From Corynebacterium sp. NML130628 (GTDB taxonomy: Bacteria; Actinomycetota; Actinomycetes; Mycobacteriales; Mycobacteriaceae), in contig NZ_MLAL01000008.1 of NCBI RefSeq assembly GCF_001875665.1, positions 1-45,289 on the forward strand: a stretch of 45,289 nucleotides of DNA. Direction: 5' to 3'. How positions within the stretch are numbered: position 1 is the first letter of the stretch; each line of letters begins with the position of its first letter. Below, in pieces: positions 26,306 to 35,397 of this stretch. The position numbers and the translations under genes are program-made. The notes under the pieces are model-generated. The model was not told the DNA's origin, ran no database searches, and saw only the letters and a program-made list of their open reading frames with translations.

Positions 26306-26449
26306 ATGTACCACTACACCCACGAAGACCTAGAGCTGCTCTACCTCATGTCTGACGGCATGGATGGCGAAGACGCCGATCCGGGTGCCGCACAAGAGCT
26401 ACGCGACCTGGAAGCAGCAGGGGCACATCTGCCCTGGGCAGTGCTGTAA
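26306..26449 (+). CDS. small acidic hypothetical protein
   Basis: A 47-residue protein starting MYHYTHEDLELLYLMSDGMD and ending LEAAGAHLPWAVL, strongly acidic in the middle (DGEDADPG). The start has a clear GGAGG about seven bases upstream. It lies between the DUF4192 terminator and ssb and is probably read with ssb. No family is recognised. Its charge and company with an SSB suggest, without proof, a regulator or DNA-mimic role. Confidence 0.55.
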   Translation: MYHYTHEDLELLYLMSDGMDGEDADPGAAQELRDLEAAGAHLPWAVL

Positions 26450-26534
26450 CAGCACTTACAGCAGCAGCAAAGCCGCTGCTCAAACACACAATTGAAAGAC
26501 AATCACACACTCACTCATATAAGGAGAAATCACA

Positions 26535-26954
26535 ATGTCCAACCCGTTTAACAATGGCACCATCGTTGGCAACGCAGCACGCGAGCCGAAGATCTTTGAG
26601 CACGCAAACGGCGGTGCGACGGTGAAGCTCAACGTCTACGCACGTAATACGTTCAAGAACAAGTCCACAGGCAAGGTGGAATCAGAGATTGTCGAACTCA
26701 CTGGCTACGTGGCTGACGCCAAGAACCTCGGCGTCTTCGGATGCATCGGCGCTGGTGATCGCGTTGCAGTGAGCTACTCGCTGAAGACTGACAACTACAC
26801 CGATAAGGACGGCAACAAGCACTATCCGCTGGTAGCGCGCATCGACACTGTGCAGCTGATCGACTCCAAGAAGGAGTCTGAGGCACGAGCAGCACGCCGC
26901 GAGAACAGCGCAGATAACGCTGCTGCTAATGACTCTGAAGAAGTGCCGTTCTAG
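26535..26954 (+). CDS. ssb: single-stranded DNA-binding protein
   Basis: A 139-residue OB-fold protein: MSNPFNNGTIVGNAAREPKI at the start, then VKLNVYARNTFKNKSTGKVESEIV and the strand pattern YPLVARIDTVQLID. It ends in an acidic tail, NDSEEVPF, like the DDDIPF tip of SSB proteins that docks partner enzymes. Element-borne SSBs protect single strands during transfer or replication. The start has AAGGAG nine bases upstream. It is divergent in sequence from a typical chromosomal SSB, so it is most likely the element's own copy. A strong terminator follows the stop. Confidence 0.88.
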   Translation: MSNPFNNGTIVGNAAREPKIFEHANGGATVKLNVYARNTFKNKSTGKVESEIVELTGYVADAKNLGVFGCIGAGDRVAVSYSLKTDNYTDKDGNKHYPLVARIDTVQLIDSKKESEARAARRENSADNAAANDSEEVPF

Positions 26955-26964
26955 TTGCAACAAC

Positions 26965-26996
26965 ACCCCGCAGGGAAACCTGCGGGGTTATTTTTT
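26965..26996. terminator. terminator after ssb
   Basis: ACCCCGCAGG at 26965-26974 and CCTGCGGGGT at 26979-26988 form a perfect stem with a GAAA tetraloop, followed by TATTTTTT on the plus strand. The convergent small gene on the minus strand ends exactly at this hairpin. Confidence 0.9.
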
Positions 26997-27185
26997 CAGC
27001 ACAGACCACGCATAACGCCGTCGCCGTCCAGTACGGGAGCGCTGATACTCCTGCTCCAGACGCTCTGTCTCTACACAGTGCATTACATGAGCCATTACAT
27101 GCGCTGTTTTACTGCACTGTGTACTAGCCATTCCATTACGCACTACGCTGGCGCACTTCAAGTTCATTGAAATCTTCTCAGACAT
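26988..27185 (-). CDS. small basic hypothetical protein
   Basis: A 65-residue frame starting MSEKISMNLKCASVVRNGMA and ending SRTGRRRRYAWSVLKK, with three cysteines and a strongly basic tail. The case for a real gene is the ribosome binding site, AAGGAGAACC then ATG, the same arrangement as before parA and the 85-residue gene in this element. No family is recognised; a nucleic-acid-binding peptide is plausible. Its stop abuts the ssb terminator. Confidence 0.45.
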   Translation of the reverse strand: MSEKISMNLKCASVVRNGMASTQCSKTAHVMAHVMHCVETERLEQEYQRSRTGRRRRYAWSVLKK

Positions 27186-27311
27186 TAGTGGTTCTCCTTC
27201 AAGTGAAGAATGCTTTAACTGGCCCCACCTTACCGGCATTCCTCTCAAACTTGGCCTCTGTTCGCTATGAGCGTTGGGGCACAGCGCCTAAGGCGCATAC
27301 GGAAGCTGGGT

Positions 27312-27323
27312 TAACATTTACTC
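27312..27323 (+). promoter_or_regulatory. -10 box for a leaderless regulator transcript
   Basis: TAACAT at 27312-27317 is seven bases before the ATG at 27324, and no ribosome binding site is present, so the regulator is probably translated from a leaderless mRNA. No copy of the AACTACG operator was seen here. Confidence 0.4.
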
Positions 27324-28004
27324 ATGTCTGTTTCTGAGCTGTCCACCAGTACCCAGAACTATTTGAAAGCTATCTGGGGGCTAAAGGAATGGTCATCCGA
27401 GCCCGTTACCGCCACACTTATAGCGAAACAGCTGGGACTCAAGCTCTCCTCGGTCTCCGATGCAGTGCGCAAAATGTCGAAGCAAGGGCTCGTGTCACAC
27501 ACGCCTTATGGCTCTGTGGAGTTAACCGAACTTGGCAGGCAGTACGCATTGGTCATGGTGCGCCGCCACCGATTGCTTGAGTCTTTTTTGGTTCAAGCAT
27601 TGGATTATACGTGGGACGAGGTCCATGATGAAGCCGAAAATCTTGAACACGCGGTGTCTGACATGCTCATAGGGCGCGTGGATAAGTTCCTCAATTACCC
27701 CACTAGGGATCCACACGGCGACCCTATCCCTACGGTTGATGGACAGGTCACTATCCCCAGTGCGCACCGTCTCACCGACAGCGGCGCACAACCGCAGGTG
27801 ACCGTGGAACGCATTTCTGATTCCGACCCACAACTGCTGGCCTTCCTCAAAGAGCAAGGCATCGTCATTGGGGCTGTTCTTACCACGCGCGAAGGAACGC
27901 CCTTTTCAGAATCGCTCGAAGTACAGGTAGCCGACAGTACTCAGTGGGTAGTACTTGGGCGCCCAGCTACGGACGCAGTGTTTGTAGCACACCACAGCCT
28001 GTAG
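27324..28004 (+). CDS. mntR: DtxR/MntR-family metal-dependent repressor
   Basis: A 226-residue regulator: winged helix (residues 5-70, recognition helix near SSVSDAVRKMSKQG), dimerisation and metal domain, and a C-terminal SH3/FeoA-like domain. Aligned with DtxR, the sites are H82 (H79), E86 (E83), H101 (H98), E105 (C102), E108 (E105) and H109 (H106). The iron-selecting Cys is therefore Glu, as in manganese regulators of the MntR type, and DtxR Met10 is N12. This suggests Mn sensing rather than Fe. It precedes a ribonucleotide reductase operon whose promoter carries a double palindrome, so it is the natural candidate regulator. The gene symbol is by family type; the target is inferred. Confidence 0.8.
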   Translation: MSVSELSTSTQNYLKAIWGLKEWSSEPVTATLIAKQLGLKLSSVSDAVRKMSKQGLVSHTPYGSVELTELGRQYALVMVRRHRLLESFLVQALDYTWDEVHDEAENLEHAVSDMLIGRVDKFLNYPTRDPHGDPIPTVDGQVTIPSAHRLTDSGAQPQVTVERISDSDPQLLAFLKEQGIVIGAVLTTREGTPFSESLEVQVADSTQWVVLGRPATDAVFVAHHSL

Positions 28005-28048
28005 TCTTTCCCTTTCTCATTAATCCTGTCCCTACCTGCCCTTTTAAA

Positions 28049-28091
28049 AACTACGGTGCGGCGTAGTTTGCAACTACGGTAGTACGTAGTT
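28049..28091. promoter_or_regulatory. double palindromic operator upstream of nrdI
   Basis: Two perfect palindromes of the form AACTACG-N6-CGTAGTT occupy 28049-28068 and 28072-28091, three bases apart and 23 bases centre to centre. The half-sites alternate, so the inner pair CGTAGTT-N3-AACTACG is also an inverted repeat. It is unlike the NrdR box and unlike the DtxR consensus that I know. Probable binding site for two dimers of the adjacent DtxR/MntR-type protein or another repressor. Confidence 0.75.
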
Positions 28092-28096
28092 AATCT
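28068..28096 (+). promoter_or_regulatory. nrdI operon promoter embedded in the operator
   Basis: TTGCAA (28068-28073) as -35 and TAATCT (28091-28096) as -10 are 17 bases apart. The -35 overlaps the edges of both palindromes, and the second palindrome fills the spacer and touches the -10, so any protein bound there would block RNA polymerase. Confidence 0.6.
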
Positions 28097-28150
28097 TTTC
28101 GATCATCACCTATCCCACTTATGGCTAAGGCCAGGATGAGCAGGATTGTC

Positions 28151-28570
28151 ATGTCAGACTCACCAGATTTGGTGTACTTTTCTAGCGTTTCTGAAAACAC
28201 AAAAAGATTCGTCGAACGCTTAGATAGACCCGCAGTGCGCATTCCACTGCGGCCCAAGAAAACCGGAATGATCCAGGTTTCACACCCGTACGTACTCATC
28301 GTTCCAACCTACGGCGGTGGCTCGCTCAAACGCGCAGTCCCCAAACAGGTCATCGACTTCCTCAATGACCCAATCAACCGTTCCTTTATCCGGGGCGTGA
28401 TTACCTCAGGCAATACCAACTTCGGAAGCGCTTACTGCGTCGCCGGCCGCATCATTTCCGCTAAGTGCCACGTTCCAGAGCTGTATCACTTCGAGCTACT
28501 CGGCACGCAGAAGGACGTTGCCGCTGTAAAGCAGGGCCTTCACAAGTTTTGGGAGCAGCAAAGCAACTAA
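28151..28570 (+). CDS. nrdI: NrdI flavodoxin-like ribonucleotide reductase activator
   Basis: A 139-residue NrdI: FMN phosphate-binding loop near [18 protein letters not shown], then [16 protein letters not shown], and the NrdI hallmark [17 protein letters not shown]. NrdI is the flavoprotein that supplies the oxidant (superoxide from its hydroquinone) for cofactor assembly in class Ib NrdF, and in class Ie for hydroxylating the radical tyrosine to DOPA. In-frame ATGs at 28121 and 28136 are alternatives; none has a strong ribosome binding site, and 28151 gives the family length. First gene of the nrd operon, behind the double operator. Confidence 0.92.
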   Translation: MSDSPDLVYFSSVSENTKRFVERLDRPAVRIPLRPKKTGMIQVSHPYVLIVPTYGGGSLKRAVPKQVIDFLNDPINRSFIRGVITSGNTNFGSAYCVAGRIISAKCHVPELYHFELLGTQKDVAAVKQGLHKFWEQQSN

Positions 28571-28637
28571 CAATTACACCCCATTGATTTCCCACAAAAT
28601 GAAGACCACATCCGCAGCACACAGATTGGAAACCACA

Positions 28638-30833
28638 ATGCCGCCACTTACGGCCACCCCCACACAGCCCATTGGCCCTACGCCCCGCACCGCTTCAGCA
28701 GACGATGCCGGCGGTGTCGGTAAGCGCAAGAGCTACCATGCACTCAACGCGCAGCTGAACCTATTCGACGATTCGGGAAGAATCCAGTTCGACAAGGACA
28801 TTGAGGCAACACAAGACTTTTTAGCGCACCATGTCACTCCCCGCATGCATCAGTTTGAATCCACCAAGCAGCGCTTGGAGTGGTTGGTTGATAACGAATA
28901 CTACGAGCGGGAATTCCTTGAGCTTTATGATGACGATTTTCTGTGCACTATGTACGACAGAGCCCACCGAGCCAAGCATCAGTTCCGCACTTTCCTCGGC
29001 GCATTTAAGTTCTTTACTTCATACGCACTGAAAACCTTTGATGGCTCGCGATTTCTGGAAGGCTACGAAGAACGCGTCGCCACCACAGCTTTGTACCTTG
29101 CACAGGGCGATGAAGAGCTTGCGGAGAAGCTGGTGGATGACATCATGACCGGACGCTTCCAGCCCGCCACCCCTACTTTTCTCAACGCAGGAAAAGCCCA
29201 GCGTGGCGAAATGGTCTCCTGCTTCCTCCTTCGCATCGAAGACAATTTGGAAAGCATTGGCCGCAGCGTGAACTCTGCACTGCAGCTTTCAAAACGCGGC
29301 GGTGGTGTGGCCTTGTTACTGAGCAATCTGCGCGAATCCGGAGCCCCAATCAAAAAGATTGAGAACCAAGCTTCCGGCGTAGTCCCAGTCATGAAAATTC
29401 TGGAAGATAGCTTCAGCTATGCCAACCAATTGGGCGCTCGACAGGGCGCTGGAGCCGTCTACCTACATGCGCACCATCCAGATATTCTTCGTTTCCTGGA
29501 TACCAAGCGGGAAAATGCCGATGAGAAAGTCCGCATTAAGACTCTTTCGCTGGGAGTTGTTATTCCAGATATAACCTTCCAGCTGGCCAAAGAGAACAAG
29601 GATATGCATCTTTTTAGCCCGTATGACATCGCTCGCGAGTACGGCGTAGCCATGTCTGACATGTCTATCACCGAGTATTACGACGAGCTGGTTTCCAATC
29701 CGCGAATTTCTCATACGACTATCAAGGCCCGCGAGTTTTTCACCACGCTGGCTGAGCTTCAGTTTGAATCTGGATACCCCTACATACTCTTTGAGGATAC
29801 GGTCAACCGCGCTAATCCCCTCAAAGGACATATCAATATGTCCAATCTGTGTAGTGAGATCCTCCAGGTCAACACGCCATCCACCTACGGCGCCTCAGGT
29901 AACTACACCACCGTTGGCCAGGACATTTCCTGCAATCTAGGGTCGCTCAACATCGCTAAAGCTTTTGAATCACCGGACTTTGGGGAAACTGTTGAAACCG
30001 CGGTGCGCGCTCTCACGAAGGTCTCAGACCTAACAAATATCGAAGCTGTTCCTTCCATCGCTCACGGTAATGCATCCATGCATGCCATCGGGTTGGGCCA
30101 AATGAATCTCCACGGTTTCCTGGCTTCCAAGCGTATTCCTTATGGCTGCGCCGAAGCACTGGACTTTACAAATATCTATTTCCTGACCGTGACCTATCAT
30201 GCGCTCCGTGCATCCCATGCGCTAGCGGTTGAGAAAGGTCAACGATTCACTGGCTTTGAAGAATCCACCTATGCCACTGGCGTCTACTTCGACAAGTACA
30301 TCGACCAAGACTGGGCGCCGGCCACTGACCACGTAAAACGGCTATTCCATGAGGCTGGCGTGCAGATTCCTCAACGCGAGGATTGGCTACGGCTCAAGAA
30401 CCAAGTGATGCAAGACGGCATCTACAACGCCTACTTGCAGGCAGTTCCACCCACTGGATCAATTTCCTACATCAATGACTCCACCGCGTCCATACACCCG
30501 ATTGCCTCCAAGATTGAAATACGCAAGGAAGGCCGCTTGGGGCGCGTGTACTACCCCGCACCGGAAATGACCAACGACAACTTGGAGTATTTCGATGACT
30601 CCTACACCGTGGGGTACAAAAAAATCATCGACACCTACGCTATGGCCACCCAACACGTGGACCAAGGGCTTTCCCTGACTTTGTTCTTCACCGCTGACAC
30701 CACTACGCGGGACATCAACAAGGCACAAATCTATGCCTGGAAAGCCGGAATCAAGACCTTGTACTACATCCGTTTACGCCAACCTGCACTCCAGGGAACC
30801 GAGGTCGAAGGCTGCGTTTCCTGTGCTCTGTAG
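28638..30833 (+). CDS. nrdE: ribonucleotide reductase large subunit NrdE (class Ib/Ie)
   Basis: A 731-residue catalytic subunit that reduces ribonucleoside diphosphates. The redox cysteine is in [13 protein letters not shown], and the thiyl-radical loop is [11 protein letters not shown] with NLGSLNI downstream. [16 protein letters not shown] and the C-terminal pair EGCVSCAL that relays electrons from NrdH or thioredoxin are also present. There is no N-terminal ATP-cone, as in class Ib. The conserved start [19 protein letters not shown] is preceded by a 30-odd residue extension. The start is uncertain: ATGs at 28584, 28599 and 28638 are possible, and only 28638 has a partial GGAAA site. No nrdH is present in the element, so a chromosomal reductant must serve. 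It works with NrdF immediately downstream. Confidence 0.93.
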   Translation: MPPLTATPTQPIGPTPRTASADDAGGVGKRKSYHALNAQLNLFDDSGRIQFDKDIEATQDFLAHHVTPRMHQFESTKQRLEWLVDNEYYEREFLELYDDDFLCTMYDRAHRAKHQFRTFLGAFKFFTSYALKTFDGSRFLEGYEERVATTALYLAQGDEELAEKLVDDIMTGRFQPATPTFLNAGKAQRGEMVSCFLLRIEDNLESIGRSVNSALQLSKRGGGVALLLSNLRESGAPIKKIENQASGVVPVMKILEDSFSYANQLGARQGAGAVYLHAHHPDILRFLDTKRENADEKVRIKTLSLGVVIPDITFQLAKENKDMHLFSPYDIAREYGVAMSDMSITEYYDELVSNPRISHTTIKAREFFTTLAELQFESGYPYILFEDTVNRANPLKGHINMSNLCSEILQVNTPSTYGASGNYTTVGQDISCNLGSLNIAKAFESPDFGETVETAVRALTKVSDLTNIEAVPSIAHGNASMHAIGLGQMNLHGFLASKRIPYGCAEALDFTNIYFLTVTYHALRASHALAVEKGQRFTGFEESTYATGVYFDKYIDQDWAPATDHVKRLFHEAGVQIPQREDWLRLKNQVMQDGIYNAYLQAVPPTGSISYINDSTASIHPIASKIEIRKEGRLGRVYYPAPEMTNDNLEYFDDSYTVGYKKIIDTYAMATQHVDQGLSLTLFFTADTTTRDINKAQIYAWKAGIKTLYYIRLRQPALQGTEVEGCVSCAL

Positions 30834-32163
<1,330 letters not shown>

Positions 32164-32203
32164 TCGCACGTACCTACGCCCAACTAAAAAGAAAGGACTT
32201 CCT

Positions 32204-32785
32204 ATGACCACCCCACGCATTAGTGTTATCGTCGGCAGCCTGCGCCGCGGCTCATTTGCGCGCAAGATTGCACACGAAGTGCTCACAATGATCCCTGAAA
32301 ACTACCAGGCAGACATCGTTGAAATCCGTGACTTGCCGCTCTATGACTTCGACTACGATGACCCCTCGGTCACGGACAAGCCCATTCCAGCTGAGTACAC
32401 CACTTTCCGCGACACCATCAAGAACTCGAGCGGCGTCCTCTTTGTTACCCCGGAAAATAACCGTACTATCCCTGCCTGTCTCAAGAATGCAGTGGACATC
32501 GGTTCCAAGCCCAACTCGGATGTGGCTTGGAAGAACCTTCCCGCAGGTATCATCAGTCACTCTGTAGGCCGCATGGGCGGCTACAGTTCACAGAAGAACC
32601 TCCGGCTCGCCCTGTCCTACTTCGATATGCCGCTTCCTGGTCAGCCCGAGGTATTCCTTGGCCAATCCCCCACCCTCTTCGAAGACTCCGGCCATCTCAA
32701 TGAAGGCACCGCAGGCTTTGTCAAAGACTACGTTATACGCTTCCTGCAGTTGGTCGACATGACATTAACAGCCAAGCACAGCTAG
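32204..32785 (+). CDS. NADPH-dependent FMN reductase family protein
   Basis: A 193-residue flavodoxin-fold oxidoreductase. ISVIVGSLRRGSFARKIAHE is the FMN phosphate loop (GSxRxxS), and LFVTPENNRTIPACLKNAVD corresponds to the conserved PEYN...P..LKNA of the family, here PENN. GIISHSVGRMGGYSSQKNLR completes the fold. Members reduce FMN, quinones or azo dyes with NAD(P)H. The start at ATG 32204 has AAAGGA seven bases upstream. As the last gene of the nrd operon it could supply electrons to the FMN of NrdI, which must be fully reduced to activate NrdF; this is inference from position. A bidirectional terminator follows. Confidence 0.85.
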   Translation: MTTPRISVIVGSLRRGSFARKIAHEVLTMIPENYQADIVEIRDLPLYDFDYDDPSVTDKPIPAEYTTFRDTIKNSSGVLFVTPENNRTIPACLKNAVDIGSKPNSDVAWKNLPAGIISHSVGRMGGYSSQKNLRLALSYFDMPLPGQPEVFLGQSPTLFEDSGHLNEGTAGFVKDYVIRFLQLVDMTLTAKHS

Positions 32786-32915
32786 CGACGGCGACTAACC
32801 CTAGCCACCGCCCTCTACGAAGTACTTGAAGGCTTCTAAAGGGCCTTCTCAAAGACACAAACCCCGGATTCACACTCATCCTTGAGTTACCTGAATCTGA
32901 ACCCAGGACGCTTCA

Positions 32916-32965
32916 AAAAACACCGCTCTAATTCTTCGATTTTCGCTGAATTAGAGCGGTTTTAG
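32916..32965. terminator. bidirectional terminator closing the nrd operon
   Basis: ACCGCTCTAATTC at 32922-32934 pairs perfectly with GAATTAGAGCGGT at 32948-32960. TTTT follows on the plus strand and, read on the minus strand, a T run from the AAAAAA at 32916-32921. It separates the nrd operon from the convergent coiled-coil gene. Bases 32786-32915 hold nothing I can support. Confidence 0.88.
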
Positions 32966-33042
32966 CGCTGTCGCTGGACACTGACCCTGGCGACATCCTG
33001 TTAGGCCGCTACAGGGCCATACAGGGCAGGGGAGACCCCCAT

Positions 33043-34254
33043 CTACGGCTTGCCGCCGTCGGGGGACTCCTTGTCACCGTCGTGGTCGCGCTGTTGCTCC
33101 TGCTGGCGGCGCTTAGCGATGCGTTCCAGCGCGCGACGCAGTACTGCAGCGCTTTCCTCCTGAGTACGGTCGATGACGATCTCGCGGTACCGTTGCTTCA
33201 TCTCTGGGTTGCTGTCAATCTCGACCCGCAAAAAGTCCTGATCAACATGCGAAATCTCCTGCAACGACTGCGTTGCTTCCTCGATGATGATCTTCGCTTC
33301 CTGCTCTGCTTCCTCGCGCGTTACTGCAGCGTCACGTGTGGCCTCATCATGTTCTTCACTGCCGAATTCTTCGGCAAGGTCAAGCAGCTCATCTGCCTGA
33401 GCTTCAGCGAGACCCAGCGTCTGCTCAGCTTCTTTGCGTGCGTCACTGCGGATCTGCTCGGCTTCTTGCTCGGCCTTTTCGCGTGCTTCGCTGCGGAGCT
33501 GTTCAGCTTCCTGCTCTACACGCTTGAGCTTGGCTTCGGCGGCGCTCTCAACCTCCTTGGCACGGTCCAGTAACTCTTCCGCCCGTGCCTCGGCAAGACC
33601 CAACTCCTGTTCAGCATCCTTCTGTGCATCATCACGAATCTTTTCGGCGTCCTGCTCGGCCTTCTCGCGTGCTTCTTTGAGTACGCGCTCGGCAACCTCG
33701 CGAGCCTGCTGTTCAGCATTTTCCTGCACACGCTGGGCTTCTTCACGGGCCTGCTGCGCCCGTTCGAGTTCTTCTGCAGCTTGCTTGCGGTCTTTCGCTG
33801 CAGCATCGACATCTCGCTGTACGGAGCTGTGCTTCCGTTCCACCTCGTCCTCACGGTTCGCAAGGTCGCGCTCCCGGTCCTGCTGTTCGACGTAACGGTC
33901 AAGATTCAGCGACTCATTGTGACGTTCAGACACATCTAGCTCTACCGGGTAACCCAACGCGTACATGTGCTCTCGAAGTCCACGCTGCGCGTCGATGAAC
34001 TTCTGGTTCCCGGAGATTTGTTTGCCCTTCTTCGGGCCAGATATGTACCGCACCGACTCATCAGTGTTGTACGCGATGCCGGGCCGGCAGCGGAGCTTGT
34101 CGGGATCAGCCCCCTCTTCGGAGGGGGCTTTTCCTGTTTCCGGCTTAAGGGACATTTTGTGCGTAAACACGGCGTGTCGCGATAAGGGACATTTTGTGTG
34201 TGTGTTCAGCTCCGTCCGGCCCACCTTTTTCTCACTCCTAAGCCGGGATTCCAC
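33043..34254 (-). pseudogene. coiled-coil protein, probable mobilisation-protein remnant
   Basis: An open frame of up to 403 residues. Residues about 75-115 (GPKKGKQISGNQKFIDAQRG, LREHMYALGYPVELDVSERH) faintly resemble the middle of Pre/Mob-type relaxases, where a long helical tail also follows. Residues about 115-345 are an Ala/Glu/Arg heptad coiled coil with repeated blocks (REKAEQ-EAEQIR, LGLAEAQADELLDLA). The first 40 or so codons run through a strong hairpin at 34109-34128 and two copies of a 15-base repeat, so the real N-terminus is probably lost. No relaxase metal motif (HxHxH) is present. The call as a mobilisation remnant is weak; a structural coiled-coil protein is the alternative. 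Confidence 0.45.
34109..34132 (+). terminator. terminator-like hairpin inside the coiled-coil frame
   Basis: GCCCCCTC-TTCG-GAGGGGGC forms a perfect 8-bp stem with a UUCG tetraloop, followed by TTTT on the plus strand. It is opposite the 5' part of the minus-strand coiled-coil frame and argues that this part is not true coding sequence. Confidence 0.65.
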
Positions 34255-34710
34255 TGATGATCAATGCCGGTATCGAATTCTTTCGGCCCGTCGACCTCTT
34301 CCCGTCGACCTCTTCCGGTCGACCTACTCCGGTTTACCAACGCAGGTCAGCGCAAAATCGGCCAAATAGCACGAAATGGGCCCAAAATGCCGTGACCTGC
34401 ATTGGTCGACGCTAGGAGGTCGACCGGAACACCCGCTAACTCGATGCGGCCAGAATTGTGCACGTCAAGGGCTTTGCTCGTCCCCTGGCTATTTGCGACC
34501 GCCCAACGCACAGGCGGCTGGTTCTAGTTCCTTAGAGTCCTTGATCTCGCTGGGGTTCCTGTGCTGCCCGCAGACTCCATACCACACACCAGACGTCATT
34601 CGGTGTTGATTTCTCAAAACGGGCAAATGGAACTGTTTTGAAAACCATATCTGGTTGTTGGCCGAGGCCATCCCGGGAAACCAGATAGACATCTACATAC
34701 AAAATGTCCC
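34146..34710. repeat. three copies of TAAGGGACATTTTGT, inverted ends
   Basis: TAAGGGACATTTTGT occurs on the plus strand near 34184-34198, with a one-base variant (TTAAGGGACATTTTGT) near 34146-34160, and on the minus strand near 34710-34696; each continues with (G/A)(C/T)GT. Two copies at one end and an inverted copy at the other frame about 0.5 kb, recalling the repeated terminal sites of IS21-family elements, but no transposase is present inside. Confidence 0.5.
34305..34430. repeat. GTCGACC repeat cluster with inverted arms, oriT-like
   Basis: GTCGACCTCTTCC occurs twice in tandem and TTCCGGTCGACCT once, and AGGTCGACCGGAA lies about 100 bases later in inverse orientation. Between them GCAGGTCA and TGACCTGC are also inverted. 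Such nested repeats beside a possible mobilisation gene recall transfer origins or recombination sites. No nick-site motif was identified. Confidence 0.35.
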
Positions 34711-34807
34711 TTACGCCCACATTCGATCTTCGAGCAATAGCGTTGGGAACCGAGACGCGGTCTCCAGCGTCTAAATATAGACAAGCATTCGCAGATGGAG
34801 TATCGCC

Positions 34808-35287
34808 ATGATGAAAACAACCACGATTAATGAAGACATTGAGTCAATGAGCAGGGCGCATAACGGACTGTCGCCTCGTGCATGGAGCCTGATTAAGCAC
34901 CGAACCAAAGAATTGCTCGTATCACATATCGCCGAGTGCGCGGCAACATGGGGAGGAGATGCCAGCAGGGCGGATGCAAGAGGGTGGCAGGTCTTTGGGA
35001 TTGACCAAGCAGTGCGGCTTTTGGGGGAGGAAACCCTTGGAGCGCAGTTTCAGCGATTGAATGCGTTGACAGAAGGCCTTTCTAGGTACTTGTTGGCCAA
35101 GTATTACCAGGTTCCTGCGGGCGTCTATGACGAAGTGACGGATGAACAGATTGATGCTGTCGACGCTCTCCTGGGCACGGGCGATGTTAGGAGCGTTGTA
35201 GGCGAGGTCGTTGAGGAAGCGGTTCGTCGTATCCATGTTGTTGAGGTAAAACATGCGCTTGAACAGTTTGTAGCAGGAGAGTCATGA
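34808..35287 (+). CDS. hypothetical protein, possibly first of a two-gene unit
   Basis: A 159-residue, mostly helical protein beginning MMKTTTINEDIESMSRAHNG and ending VKHALEQFVAGES. The start has GGAG eight bases upstream. No family is recognised. The stop overlaps the next ATG in ATGA, a layout usual in toxin-antitoxin and other coupled pairs, but the second gene is cut short by a junction near 35335. It may therefore be the surviving half of a pair. Confidence 0.55.
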   Translation: MMKTTTINEDIESMSRAHNGLSPRAWSLIKHRTKELLVSHIAECAATWGGDASRADARGWQVFGIDQAVRLLGEETLGAQFQRLNALTEGLSRYLLAKYYQVPAGVYDEVTDEQIDAVDALLGTGDVRSVVGEVVEEAVRRIHVVEVKHALEQFVAGES

Positions 35288-35397
35288 GCGCACATGCTAT
35301 TGAACAGACCGTGTATCCCGTGTTGCGCGGGACGTATTGCCTCAATGTTGGATTGGACGCTCGCTCGCGGCGAGGACGCAACCCGTTCCAAGCTTGA
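35284..35397 (+). pseudogene. truncated second gene of the pair
   Basis: Starts at ATG 35284 inside the preceding stop (ATGA). The first 17-19 residues (MSAHAIEQTVYPVLRGTYC) look like a normal protein start. After about 35335 the sequence belongs to a different minus-strand gene and the frame ends at 35397. Best read as a gene truncated by deletion or recombination. Confidence 0.4.

Noticed and set aside
28049..28091. NrdR boxes upstream of nrdI
   Set aside because: The repeats are 20-base palindromes with AACTACG arms 23 bases apart, not the roughly 16-base A/T-rich ACACTATAT-type boxes spaced about 31 bases.
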